From Sedimentisphaerales bacterium (GTDB lineage Bacteria; Planctomycetota; Phycisphaerae; Sedimentisphaerales; Anaerobacaceae): a stretch of DNA of 64,000 bases. Both the position numbers and the translations under genes were made by a program. Positions within the stretch are counted from its first letter, which is position 1, and each line of letters starts with the position of its first letter. The DNA is taken from NCBI GenBank assembly GCA_016936075.1, contig JAFGPS010000079.1, positions 1-64,000 on the forward strand, read 5' to 3'. Below the pieces are notes generated by a model that was not told where the DNA came from, did no database searches, and saw only the letters and a list, made by a program, of their open reading frames with translations. This document shows, piece after piece, positions 43,685 through 53,095 of the stretch.

Positions 43685-45883
43685 ATGGTATCTGAAAAAG
43701 ATAATAAAGACTGCGCACAATATTTTGGTTCCATAGCTGAGAAGTGGACAAGTCTTTATAAAACTAAGGCTCAATTTAAGGACAGGCTTGAACTTTTCGT
43801 AAAGAAAGTCATTAAAAATGTACCTAAGTCCGGAAAAATACTGGATTTTGGTTGTGGTCCAGGTAATTTATCCTTTGCTTTAGCACAGGAGGGGTATGAG
43901 GTAACAGGTGTCGATGCTGCTGAACATATGATACAAATTGCTAACCAGCAGTTAACTCAAACAGTGTTGACTAAACTTAACTTCCAGGTAATGAAGGCTG
44001 AAAATGTAACTATGCCTCGAGAATCTTTTGATGCAGTAGTTTGTTCAAGTGTAATTGAATATATAGAATATGATAAAAAATTTCTAAAGGATTTAATTGG
44101 CTTGTTAAAACCAGGGGGAGTATTACTTATTTCAGTACCACATAATAGTAGTTTTTGGGGGAAATTCGAGGATGCTCTCAAATGGATTCCCTTTTTTAAG
44201 ATCGGACCTGGGCGACGAGATCTGAAATATTCCAAAAGACGATATAAAATTAAAGAGCTTCAGAACTTCATTCAAGATTTTTCATTTGAAATAGCTGAAT
44301 ATACATATTTCGAGTTTCCTTTATTTGGAAAGCTTGGAATAAAATTATCAAGGTTAAGAAATATTGGTGTGATGGTATTGGTGGTGGCTGTTAAAAAAAA
44401 ACATACTCTAAAAGCTGCAAATTCGACTGATTTTTCTGCTAAATATGATTTTATTAAAACAGACAACAATGTACTGGATAGAAAGAAGTTATGGGAACAA
44501 ACCTCGCCATCAGTAAAGAAACTAATAAGTGTTTTTTTTCTAGTGCTTCCCAACAAAGCTGCTTTTGGAAAAAAATTCTATAATAATATTAATTTTTTAA
44601 GCTCAGTTGAATGGCGGCCTTCTGAACAAGTTCGTCAGTATCAATTGGAGACACTACGTGAGATTCTAAATATTGCATATGAAAAAACAAAATTTTATCG
44701 TCAGATGTTTGATTCAGTCGGATTTAATCTAAATGATTTCGACTCACTGGATTATCTGAGAAAACTGCCAACAATCAATAAGCAAACTATAATTGACAAT
44801 CTATCTGATATATGTACAAAAAATATCAATGAAAACAATGTTGATTATGTATCAACCGGCGGTACAAGTGGGATTCCACTAAATTTCTATATAAATGCAG
44901 GGCGTTCGGCAATTGAATATGCTTATCTGATTTCAAGTTGGGAACGTGCTGGTTATAAGCTTGGCATGCCGATGGCAGTATTACGTGGACGTATAGTCAG
45001 GCCGGATAAAAACGGCTTATTTCATGAATATGATCCAATTCTGAAACATCATTATTACAGCAGTTTTCATCTTACTGAAGAGAATATGGCTCGGTATCTA
45101 AAACATATAACAACAATTGGACAATGTTTTTTACATGTGTACCCATCAAGTGCATCTACATTAGCAAAATTTATTCTTAGAAGCGGCAGGCATGCACCCA
45201 AAAATATCAGAGGTATAATTTCTGAATCTGAAATAGTGTATCCTGAGCAGAGACAAATGGTTGAAGAAGTGTTTGGATGTCGTTTATTTTCCTGCTATGG
45301 TCAATCAGAAAAAGTAGTTCTTGCTGCTGAATGTGAAAAATCAGATAATTATCATATCTGGCCAACTTATGGATATTTTGAACTTCTCGATGATGAGGGT
45401 AATCCTGTTACTACGCCTGGCCAGCGAGGTGAAATAGTTGGAACAGGATTTATTAATACTGTAATGCCTTTCATTCGTTATAGAACCGGTGACTTGGCTA
45501 CATATGTGGACGACCATTGTTCGATCTGTGGACGGGAACATATACTTATTAGTGATATTCAAGGACATCGAGTTCAAGAGGTTTTGATTGCCGATGATGG
45601 TTCGGAAATATCATGGACAGCCTTAAATATGCACGATGATACTTTTTTAAATGTCCGTCAGTTTCAATTTATGCAGGAAAAACCGGGAAGAGCAGTTCTT
45701 CGTATCGTACCGGCTGATGGATATCTACAGTATGATACAGAAAAAATACAACGAAATTTAGGTAATAAACTTAATGGCAGGGTAACTTTTTCAATTGAGC
45801 TTGTAAAAGAAATTCCGCTTTCTGAACGTGGTAAGGCAATATATGTTGATCAGAGGATTCCACGTGACAATTTGCGGATATAA
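43685..45883 (+). CDS. Fusion of SAM-dependent methyltransferase and CapK/PaaK-like adenylate-forming enzyme
   Basis: The protein has 732 residues. Residues about 1-235 are a class I methyltransferase: LDFGCGPGNLSFALAQEG (about 53-70), VTGVDAAEHMIQIA and VVCSSVIEYIEY. Residues about 285-730 are an AMP-forming domain of the phenylacetate-CoA ligase/CapK type: YVSTGGTSGIPLNF (about 388), FSCYGQSEKVVLAAEC (about 535), GEIVGTGFINTVMPFIRYRTGDL (about 583-604) and CSICGRE. Stand-alone CapK-like proteins are frequent in capsule loci. The fusion suggests that one substrate is both methylated and activated or acylated. GGAG lies before ATG 43685. Confidence 0.85.
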   Translation: MVSEKDNKDCAQYFGSIAEKWTSLYKTKAQFKDRLELFVKKVIKNVPKSGKILDFGCGPGNLSFALAQEGYEVTGVDAAEHMIQIANQQLTQTVLTKLNFQVMKAENVTMPRESFDAVVCSSVIEYIEYDKKFLKDLIGLLKPGGVLLISVPHNSSFWGKFEDALKWIPFFKIGPGRRDLKYSKRRYKIKELQNFIQDFSFEIAEYTYFEFPLFGKLGIKLSRLRNIGVMVLVVAVKKKHTLKAANSTDFSAKYDFIKTDNNVLDRKKLWEQTSPSVKKLISVFFLVLPNKAAFGKKFYNNINFLSSVEWRPSEQVRQYQLETLREILNIAYEKTKFYRQMFDSVGFNLNDFDSLDYLRKLPTINKQTIIDNLSDICTKNINENNVDYVSTGGTSGIPLNFYINAGRSAIEYAYLISSWERAGYKLGMPMAVLRGRIVRPDKNGLFHEYDPILKHHYYSSFHLTEENMARYLKHITTIGQCFLHVYPSSASTLAKFILRSGRHAPKNIRGIISESEIVYPEQRQMVEEVFGCRLFSCYGQSEKVVLAAECEKSDNYHIWPTYGYFELLDDEGNPVTTPGQRGEIVGTGFINTVMPFIRYRTGDLATYVDDHCSICGREHILISDIQGHRVQEVLIADDGSEISWTALNMHDDTFLNVRQFQFMQEKPGRAVLRIVPADGYLQYDTEKIQRNLGNKLNGRVTFSIELVKEIPLSERGKAIYVDQRIPRDNLRI

Positions 45884-45909
45884 TAGTCTTTAATCGGGAT
45901 GGATTAGTT

Positions 45910-47019
45910 TTGATTCATTTGATTCTCAGTCTGGATTATGAAATATTTGGTAACGGCTCCGGCGATGTTCGGCGAGATGTGATTGAGCCGACTCGCAGAT
46001 TGCTTGAATTGTGCAGCAAGTATCAAGCAAAAGTCTCGATTATGTTTGAAATTGGAGAATACTGGGCGATGAAAAAGGCTGAGCAGGAAGGATTGCTTAA
46101 TCTCGACTATTCGCCCTCACATGAGATTGAAGAGCAGGTTCGATATGCCGCTGGAAATGGACATGATGTCCAGTTGCATCTGCATCCTTGGTGGATTGGG
46201 GCTGAATTTGTTAATGGTACGTGGAAACTTAATCCTCAATACCAGCGAATTAGTGATTTGCCAAACGGCATAGGAAATGAAAGTGACATGCTATCAGTAG
46301 TAGGTATTCTTTCGCTGGGCAAAAAAACTCTTGAGAATATGATACAGCCAATTTGTCCTGATTATGAGTGTCTTGTTTATCGAGCCGCGATGTTCTGGGG
46401 ACAGCCTTCAAAAGATTTAATAGCAGGTCTTAAAAAAGCGGGTTTGATTGCCGATTCGTCTGTAATAAGTGGTCTCTATGAACAAGAACCTGTCCCAACA
46501 GACTATCGCAATGCAAAATCTTTATCTGGTTACTGGTGGACTAATGCAGACGATATCAGTCAGTCAGGAGTAACTGGAGAAAATATTATTGAGTTTCCAG
46601 TTTATTCGAAGCTTAGACCTTATATTTGTAATTTAAAATGGACAAAATTGTCCGTTACTCTGAAAAGAAGGAAGAAAGAAAAAAATGACCTACATGGCCA
46701 TGGTATGAAAAAAGCCAGACAAAGCAGAGATTCTTCTGGAACGATATTCAAGAAGCTATTTTCATTGCAGCCTGTAAAGTATGATTTTTGCAAATTGAGT
46801 ACCAAAGAGATGATTAAAGAATTGAAATATATAATAGATGATAGCGGATTAGAAGATGATTCGATTGGTACTCCGGTTGTAATGCTTGGGCATAGTAAAG
46901 ATTTTTGGAATGATAGAAATGTGGAAAATTTTCTAAAATATGTTAAAAATGAGTACACTGAAAATGTTCGTTTTGGTACTTTTGCAGAATTGACAAACAC
47001 AATTTTAAAAAAGACATAA
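45910..47019 (+). CDS. Polysaccharide deacetylase-like protein (NodB-related)
   Basis: The protein has 369 residues from TTG 45910. The opening LILSLDYEIFGNGSGDVRRDV and the GHDVQLHLHPWWIGA segment (about residues 83-97) correspond to the first Asp motif and the metal-binding H-x-x-x-H-type motif of NodB-fold deacetylases. FEIGEYWAM lies between them. The usual second half is diverged. The protein has no signal peptide, so if active it would act on a cytoplasmic sugar intermediate. It follows the MT-CapK fusion gene by 26 bases. Confidence 0.72.
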   Translation: MIHLILSLDYEIFGNGSGDVRRDVIEPTRRLLELCSKYQAKVSIMFEIGEYWAMKKAEQEGLLNLDYSPSHEIEEQVRYAAGNGHDVQLHLHPWWIGAEFVNGTWKLNPQYQRISDLPNGIGNESDMLSVVGILSLGKKTLENMIQPICPDYECLVYRAAMFWGQPSKDLIAGLKKAGLIADSSVISGLYEQEPVPTDYRNAKSLSGYWWTNADDISQSGVTGENIIEFPVYSKLRPYICNLKWTKLSVTLKRRKKEKNDLHGHGMKKARQSRDSSGTIFKKLFSLQPVKYDFCKLSTKEMIKELKYIIDDSGLEDDSIGTPVVMLGHSKDFWNDRNVENFLKYVKNEYTENVRFGTFAELTNTILKKT

Positions 47020-47061
47020 AGTCTAATACAGAATAATTATAAGGGAGTTTTAATAATATAA

Positions 47062-49206
47062 ATGGAACAAATCACACAAAAATTAATTTCCGGTGAAATA
47101 GTAATTCAGGAACTTCCCTGGCCGATAGTTGGTCCCGGTATGGTGCTTGTTCGTAATCACTATTCGCTGATTAGTGCCGGAACTGAAGGCTCTACAGTAA
47201 AAACTGCCCGTAAAAGCCTGATAGGAAAGGCCAAAGAACGTCCCCAGCAGGTTAAGCAGGTAATAAATACCTTCAAACAGCAGGGACCTATACAAACCTA
47301 TCGCGCTGTAATGAAGAAGCTGGATGCCTATTCACCATTAGGTTATAGTTCTGCTGGGCAGGTAATCGAAGTAGGAGCAGAAATTGCCGATATCAAGGTT
47401 GGTGACATGGTAGCTTGTGCAGGTGCAGGTTATGCCAATCATGCTGAGATAGTTTGTATCCCTGGTAATCTGTGTGTAAAACTCGAAGATGAAGCGGATT
47501 TGAAGAAAGCCAGCTATAACACACTTGGCGCAATTGCATTGCAGGGTATTAGGCAGGCTGATTTGCGTCTTGGTGAAAGTTGTCTCGTGATTGGACTTGG
47601 ACTTTTAGGACAATTAACCTGTTTGATGCTTCGAGCCAGTGGTATAAAAACTTTTGGTCTTGATATAAATGAAAATACTGTTGATACTGCAAAAAAACAT
47701 TGTTGCGATGACGCCTGGCTTAGTAAGTTACCGAGTTTATCTTTAAATGTAGAAAATCAGACCAATGGATTAGGTGTTGACGCCGTGATTATTACGGCTG
47801 GCAGTTCAAGTCTCGAACCGATAAATTGTGCAGGTGAATTGGTTCGCAAGAAAGGCAGGGTAGTTGTAGTAGGAGCTGTCCCGACCGGTTTTGACAGGGA
47901 TCCGTATTGGTATAAAAAAGAACTGGAATTGCGTATGTCGTGTTCTTACGGTCCTGGCCGCTATGATTCCGAATATGAGGAAAAAGGTATGGATTATCCT
48001 CCTGCTTATGTCCGCTGGACTGAGAAGAGGAATATGCAGGCATTTCAGGAACTTGTTTATAGCGGCAAAATCAATTTGGACTACCTTACAACTCATGAAT
48101 TTTCGCTTGAAGATGCTTCAAAGGCTTATAATATGATTGTTAGTCATAGCGAACCTTTCCTCGGAATAGTCCTGAAATATGATATTCAAAAACCTATTAA
48201 GAGGCAGAAAATTGAAATTAAAAATGCGGCAAAAGAAGCAAAGGTTAATGTTGCTTTTGTTGGAGCGGGAAGCTATGCACAACAGAACCTTCTGCCGAAT
48301 ATTCAACTTAATAAAAGTGATGTAAGTTGTGTCGGTATTATGTCAAATTCCGGCACGACATCGAAACGTGTTGCAGAAAAATTTGGTTTTCAATTCTGTA
48401 CTTCGGAATCCTCGGAAATATTTGACAATAAAACAATCAATACAGTATTTGTGACGACTCGTCACGATAGTCATGCGCAATATGTCAGGCAGGCAATAAC
48501 GGCTGGAAAACATGTATTTGTTGAAAAGCCGCTTTGCTTAACGATTGAAGACTTAGATGGAATTCAACAGTTATATAACGACTCGAAGCACAATCGCCAG
48601 TTAATGGTTGGATTTAATCGACGCTTTGCTCCGCTTACGGTAGAACTGAAGAAGCATTTAGACGGCGGCCCTATTTCTATGCTGTATCGAGTTAATGCCG
48701 GTAAAATTCCAAAAGATCACTGGATTCAGGACCCAAAAACAGGTGGCGGCCGCATTATAGGTGAGGTCTGTCATTTTATTGATTTAATGACATGGTTCTG
48801 TAATTCTGTTCCGAAACAAGTTCACGCTGTCGCTATTCCTGACCCAAGTGGTCTAAACGATACAGTTTGCATTAATCTTCAATTTGCAAACGGTTCAATA
48901 GGTACTATTAACTATTTTGCAAATGGCTCAAAAGAAATGCCTAAAGAATATATTGAAGTTTATAGCGGCGGTATTGTTGGTACTATTCATGATTTCAAAA
49001 TGATGGAATTATATTCAAAAGGAAAGCCAAATCGTAAAAAAGGTTTTGTACAGGATAAAGGCCAAAAAGATATGGTTCATGCTTTCCTGGAAAGAATAAA
49101 AGAGGGTGGATTGCCGCTAATACCTGTCGAAGAAATATTCTCTGTAATGCGAGCTACTTTCGCGGTAAAGGAATCCCTTAGTACAAGGCAGGCTATTGTT
49201 TTATAA
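47062..49206 (+). CDS. Bi-domain oxidoreductase: zinc-type alcohol dehydrogenase plus Gfo/Idh/MocA
   Basis: The protein has 714 residues. Residues about 1-370 are a medium-chain dehydrogenase: AGTEGSTVKTARKSL, GYSSAGQVIEVG, NAD-binding CLVIGLGLLGQL (about 175) and VVVVGAVPTGF. Residues about 393-705 are Gfo/Idh/MocA-like: VAFVGAGSYAQQNLLPNI (about 397), VFVTTRHDSHAQYV and the FVEKPLCL motif (about 485). The same fused pair occurs in many capsule and exopolysaccharide loci. It presumably oxidises or epimerises a nucleotide sugar, but the substrate is unknown. The next gene starts 3 bases after its stop. Confidence 0.88.
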   Translation: MEQITQKLISGEIVIQELPWPIVGPGMVLVRNHYSLISAGTEGSTVKTARKSLIGKAKERPQQVKQVINTFKQQGPIQTYRAVMKKLDAYSPLGYSSAGQVIEVGAEIADIKVGDMVACAGAGYANHAEIVCIPGNLCVKLEDEADLKKASYNTLGAIALQGIRQADLRLGESCLVIGLGLLGQLTCLMLRASGIKTFGLDINENTVDTAKKHCCDDAWLSKLPSLSLNVENQTNGLGVDAVIITAGSSSLEPINCAGELVRKKGRVVVVGAVPTGFDRDPYWYKKELELRMSCSYGPGRYDSEYEEKGMDYPPAYVRWTEKRNMQAFQELVYSGKINLDYLTTHEFSLEDASKAYNMIVSHSEPFLGIVLKYDIQKPIKRQKIEIKNAAKEAKVNVAFVGAGSYAQQNLLPNIQLNKSDVSCVGIMSNSGTTSKRVAEKFGFQFCTSESSEIFDNKTINTVFVTTRHDSHAQYVRQAITAGKHVFVEKPLCLTIEDLDGIQQLYNDSKHNRQLMVGFNRRFAPLTVELKKHLDGGPISMLYRVNAGKIPKDHWIQDPKTGGGRIIGEVCHFIDLMTWFCNSVPKQVHAVAIPDPSGLNDTVCINLQFANGSIGTINYFANGSKEMPKEYIEVYSGGIVGTIHDFKMMELYSKGKPNRKKGFVQDKGQKDMVHAFLERIKEGGLPLIPVEEIFSVMRATFAVKESLSTRQAIVL

Positions 49207-49209
49207 TTT

Positions 49210-50394
49210 ATGACTCAGAAAAGTGTAGAAAATTGCATCGAAGAGATGCTTGCATATATTGAATCCGAAGATTTTGCCGGGTATGACCCTTATGATGCTC
49301 TAAATAGTCCTTTTGTACAACTTATTGGAGCAAAGAGTAAATGGGTGAGAATTGCCGCTACCCAGTTTTTCAGGCGTTCACCTATAAATTTCAGGCCGTT
49401 ATTTGGTATAAAAAAAGGCCTCAATCCTAAAGGGATAGGTCTTTTTCTTTGGGGTTACTCAAAGCTTTTTGCTTTTACAAACAATAATGAATATCTCGAA
49501 AAAATTGATTATTTAATCGAATTGCTTGAAAAACTAAGATGCGTTAATTATTCAGGCAATTGCTGGGGTTATAATTTTGGCTGGCAATCAAGGTCTGCTA
49601 TGCGGCCAAAGGCAACCCCAACTATTGTAAATACGTCCTTCATTGGTCATGCGTTACTTGACTGCTATGATATAACAGGTAGAACAGAAGCGCTAAATAT
49701 AGCAGTACTGGTAAAAGATTTTATTCTTAAGGACCTTCACAGAACAAAATTGGATAATACGTTTTGTTTTAGTTATACGCCAATAGATACCGAAGTTGTT
49801 CACAATGCGAATCTTATGGGTTCTTCTATTCTTGCCCGCTTGATAAAATATTGTCAGGATGATTCATTAAAGGGTGCGGTTCAGCAGAGTCTGGATTATT
49901 CAATGCGGCATCAGCGTGAGGATGGCTCATGGTTTTATGCAGATACAAGCAATCAAAAATGGATAGATTCATTTCATACAGGCTTTAATCTTCAGGCGAT
50001 TCGATATATTATGGAAGCGGAAATTGGACTTGAATACAAGGATTCTTATAGCCGTGGTGTAGAATATTACGCAAAGGAATTTTTTCTGGATGATGGGACA
50101 CCAAAATATTATAATGATAGAACATATCCGATTGATATACATGCACCAGCTCAGGCTATCAGTTTTTTTAGCCGGGAAGGTACAAGATATAAAGAATTTA
50201 CAGAACAAATTATCAACTGGATGATTAATAATCTTTATAGTAATAAAGGTTATTTTTATTTTCGTAAAGGTAAGTCCCTTACCAACCGTATACCTTATAT
50301 GAGATGGTCTCAGGCTTGGGCATTTCATGCTTTAACAGAATATGTTTTCGCTCTCAAAGGGAGATTCAAAAATGCCGGGAATACTGGGTTATAA
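49210..50394 (+). CDS. Uncharacterised glycan-locus protein with alpha/alpha-barrel look
   Basis: The protein has 394 residues, helical, without signal peptide. Repeated helix pairs with W- and G-rich turns (NCWGYNFGWQSR, NTSFIGHALLDCYD, HQREDGSWFYADTSNQKWIDSFHTGF) resemble six-hairpin glycosidase or cyclase folds. Relatives regularly sit beside bi-domain oxidoreductase and heparinase-type genes in exopolysaccharide loci, and database names for this family are unreliable. His and Asp residues in DSFHTGFNLQAI could be catalytic. Its 3' end overlaps the asparagine-synthase-like gene by 23 bases. Confidence 0.65.
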   Translation: MTQKSVENCIEEMLAYIESEDFAGYDPYDALNSPFVQLIGAKSKWVRIAATQFFRRSPINFRPLFGIKKGLNPKGIGLFLWGYSKLFAFTNNNEYLEKIDYLIELLEKLRCVNYSGNCWGYNFGWQSRSAMRPKATPTIVNTSFIGHALLDCYDITGRTEALNIAVLVKDFILKDLHRTKLDNTFCFSYTPIDTEVVHNANLMGSSILARLIKYCQDDSLKGAVQQSLDYSMRHQREDGSWFYADTSNQKWIDSFHTGFNLQAIRYIMEAEIGLEYKDSYSRGVEYYAKEFFLDDGTPKYYNDRTYPIDIHAPAQAISFFSREGTRYKEFTEQIINWMINNLYSNKGYFYFRKGKSLTNRIPYMRWSQAWAFHALTEYVFALKGRFKNAGNTGL

Positions 50395-52342
50395 AAGTAC
50401 TCATTCAAAAAGTGTAATTGATTCGTCCATTATTAACAAAATGGCGATACCAGTTACTTACTCGCCGAAAGACCGTTTGAAAACGGTAAATCATGATTCA
50501 TTTTCAGGTGGGGTTGTTGATTATGGCGAGGAATTCCCCGTGAAGTCTGCGATTGCTCAGAATTCAGGTGTTTATCTTTTCATAGATGGTGAAGTCTATC
50601 CGGACAGTAGTGAAGTACCTCAGGCACTAAGGGATACAGAAGCGACAATACAAAGGGCTGAATATTGTCTCCATATGTATTTGCAATCCGGGCCAGCATT
50701 TGTGCGTCAGTTAAATGGCTCTTTTGCTATTGGGATTTATGATTCACGAGATCAGAGTCTTCATCTTTACACAGACAGGTTTTTGTCACGTCCACTTTTT
50801 TACTGGCAAAAAGATGGCGATTTTGCTTTTGCATCATCTGTTCGAAGCCTGCTTTGCAGTCTTGATGGTGTTGGGCAAAAATATGATCCCATAGCGGTTT
50901 CAGAGTTTTTCGCCTTTGAAAAAGTTATCAGTGATAGAACCGTCTTTTCAGATATAAAAAGATTACCTCCAGCGTCACATGCAGTATTCAGTAATGGCAA
51001 GCTTGTGATTGATAGATACTTCAGGTTTGATCCAGGTGCCAAAAATGAGTTTTCTTCATGGAAAGAGGCGTCGCTTAAGCTTAAAGATATTCTTAAAAAA
51101 GCTATAGAAAAACGTACTGCGGATAAGTGCGGAGTTGGTATATTGCTTAGCGGCGGATTGGACTCACGTTTTATTCTCTCTCTTTCCCCTGATAGCGTTA
51201 AAGGTGTAACTCTGGTAAATGCCGATATGAAAAATCAGGAGCGAAACATAACATTGGAAGTAGCTGCCACACGTGGAATTTCCTGCATTGAATTACCTCG
51301 AACTACAGATTATCCCGTTTTACAGGCATACGCATCTGTAGATATTAATGAGGGGATTCTTAGTTCATTTCTTGCATGCAGGGGAGTTACATTTTTTGAT
51401 AAAATAATTGATTCTGGAGTACATGCGGTTATTGCCGGTTTGTATTTTGATCAGGTATTAAAGGGGGTATATATAAATGATATTGATCTTTCATTCTTGT
51501 TGAGGACTAAATCTCTACCGGAATATATCAAAAATAGAACAATCGGCAGAATATTGTTAGAGTCCAAACTTGTAAGAGAGTCAGGTCCAATGGATTTAAT
51601 ATCGTTAGTTATGACTGATGAACTACGGGATGCTTTTGGTGCTGCAAAAGAACAACAAATCAAAAGGATTTCCCAGTGGTTTTCAGTTGATGGAAAAATC
51701 GAAGATATTGCAGATCGTTTTCCTTATGAGAATATTTTAGCCGTATCCGATCTTGCTCCAACGACCAGAACTAATCGAACTCGTTTAATTGACCGCTCTC
51801 TTATTTATGATAATGAGCTTGCTGATTTTGCAATTTCAATTCCATTTAAATGGAAGAGAGGTGGCCGTCTCATTAGATATGCTCTGCATAATGTCTCAGG
51901 TGAGCTATCTAAATTTAAAGATCCCAAAACAGGACTTCCTGGGCGTTTCTGCTCACCAACTCATTGGCCTTTTATCAAAAGCTTTTCAGAAATTTCTCGC
52001 GAAGTACTTAAAAGGTCTTCTTTAGCCTGGAAGATAAGAAACTATAAAAATAATAGTAATAAAAAGTCCTCTGTACATCCATTTAATCAGAGTGCTTATC
52101 ACGATATTGATGCTTTATTAGCATTTTCTCCAAAATATCAGGAACTTGTACAAAATTCCATAAGTAGCCTGCCTCGTGAACTTTTCGATATTGACTATAT
52201 ACAAACATTGCTTGATAATGATATATCATTAGCAAAGCCACGTTTATCAAAAATATTCTCTCCTCTTGTTGCATTTAGGCTTTTTGACGCAAAGTGGGGG
52301 CCAAATGCTAATAGAACGATAAAAAATTGTTACCTGGATTAA
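50372..52342 (+). CDS. Asparagine synthase-like protein lacking the glutaminase cysteine
   Basis: The protein has 656 residues. It has an N-terminal Ntn-type glutaminase fold (about 1-210, with RQLNGSFAIGIYDSRDQSLHLYTDRFLSRPLFY) and a C-terminal synthetase domain with the PP-loop SGGLDSRF at about residue 260. In AsnB-type enzymes residue 2 is the catalytic Cys (MCGI). Here the start is MPGILGYKS, so glutamine hydrolysis should not work and free ammonia or another nucleophile would be needed. Such proteins in glycan loci may amidate uronic acids. ATG 50372 follows GGGAG at 50358; the upstream frame start is less credible. Confidence 0.85.
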   Translation: MPGILGYKSTHSKSVIDSSIINKMAIPVTYSPKDRLKTVNHDSFSGGVVDYGEEFPVKSAIAQNSGVYLFIDGEVYPDSSEVPQALRDTEATIQRAEYCLHMYLQSGPAFVRQLNGSFAIGIYDSRDQSLHLYTDRFLSRPLFYWQKDGDFAFASSVRSLLCSLDGVGQKYDPIAVSEFFAFEKVISDRTVFSDIKRLPPASHAVFSNGKLVIDRYFRFDPGAKNEFSSWKEASLKLKDILKKAIEKRTADKCGVGILLSGGLDSRFILSLSPDSVKGVTLVNADMKNQERNITLEVAATRGISCIELPRTTDYPVLQAYASVDINEGILSSFLACRGVTFFDKIIDSGVHAVIAGLYFDQVLKGVYINDIDLSFLLRTKSLPEYIKNRTIGRILLESKLVRESGPMDLISLVMTDELRDAFGAAKEQQIKRISQWFSVDGKIEDIADRFPYENILAVSDLAPTTRTNRTRLIDRSLIYDNELADFAISIPFKWKRGGRLIRYALHNVSGELSKFKDPKTGLPGRFCSPTHWPFIKSFSEISREVLKRSSLAWKIRNYKNNSNKKSSVHPFNQSAYHDIDALLAFSPKYQELVQNSISSLPRELFDIDYIQTLLDNDISLAKPRLSKIFSPLVAFRLFDAKWGPNANRTIKNCYLD

Positions 52343-52350
52343 AGATATAA

Positions 52351-53064
52351 ATGAAAACGTTACGAAATAGACCTATAATTTCTGCTGCTATAGCAGCGAT
52401 TTTTCTGATGTTTCTATTTGGTTTATCACATCGCATTCTTGCTGATAAATTACTGTCTTCTGGGGAAATGCCTCCGATAAATCCTGATGCTTTGGCGAGT
52501 TTTCCTATGGAGATAGGTTTGTGGACAGGTCAGGAAGCGCCTCTGGATGAAGCAATAATTGAAGCTACGGATACTGATGCACATATTAGCAGGAATTATG
52601 TACGTGAGGGTGGTTTGGAAGGTGTTGCTTTTTATGTGGCTTTCGGTAAAAAAGCTCGTGATTTAATGCCGCATCGTCCTGAGGTTTGTTATGTTGGTGC
52701 GGGTTGGACACGCGGAAATACTGAATCATTGGAATTACTTTTGGAAGATGGGACGAAATTATCATGCACTATCTTTCAGTTTTCAAGAGGAAGTTTAATT
52801 CAGAATAAGATTATGATACTGGATTATTACATAGTTGATGGTATATTTTGCAGCGATGTTTCATTATTAAGGTCAAAAATATGGAAAGGTTCAGGTGCGG
52901 TTAATTATACGGCTCAGATACAGATATCTGCACCAATTTCATCAAGCATGGATTCCGAATCGGTGAAAAAGACAATTTGTGATTTTGCAGTCAAATCTGC
53001 GCCATTATTGAGGCAACTGCTTCTAAGTTTTAATATAAAAGATTCTGAAAAAGAGCAAATCTAA
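52351..53064 (+). CDS. EpsI family protein (exosortase-associated)
   Basis: The protein has 237 residues: one N-terminal helix (about 10-31) and a periplasmic domain. Family features are FPMEIGLWTGQEAPLDEAIIE, YVAFGKKARDLMPHRPEVCYVGAGW (about 96-120) and a late FQFSRGSL. EpsI domains occur either fused to exosortases or encoded next to them, as here (exosortase starts 31 bases downstream). They are thought to support protein sorting or exopolysaccharide assembly; the mechanism is not settled. ATG 52351 follows the asparagine-synthase-like gene by 8 bases. Confidence 0.88.
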   Translation: MKTLRNRPIISAAIAAIFLMFLFGLSHRILADKLLSSGEMPPINPDALASFPMEIGLWTGQEAPLDEAIIEATDTDAHISRNYVREGGLEGVAFYVAFGKKARDLMPHRPEVCYVGAGWTRGNTESLELLLEDGTKLSCTIFQFSRGSLIQNKIMILDYYIVDGIFCSDVSLLRSKIWKGSGAVNYTAQIQISAPISSSMDSESVKKTICDFAVKSAPLLRQLLLSFNIKDSEKEQI

Positions 53065-53095
53065 GATATGAATAGTATATCCTTGGAAATGGAAA

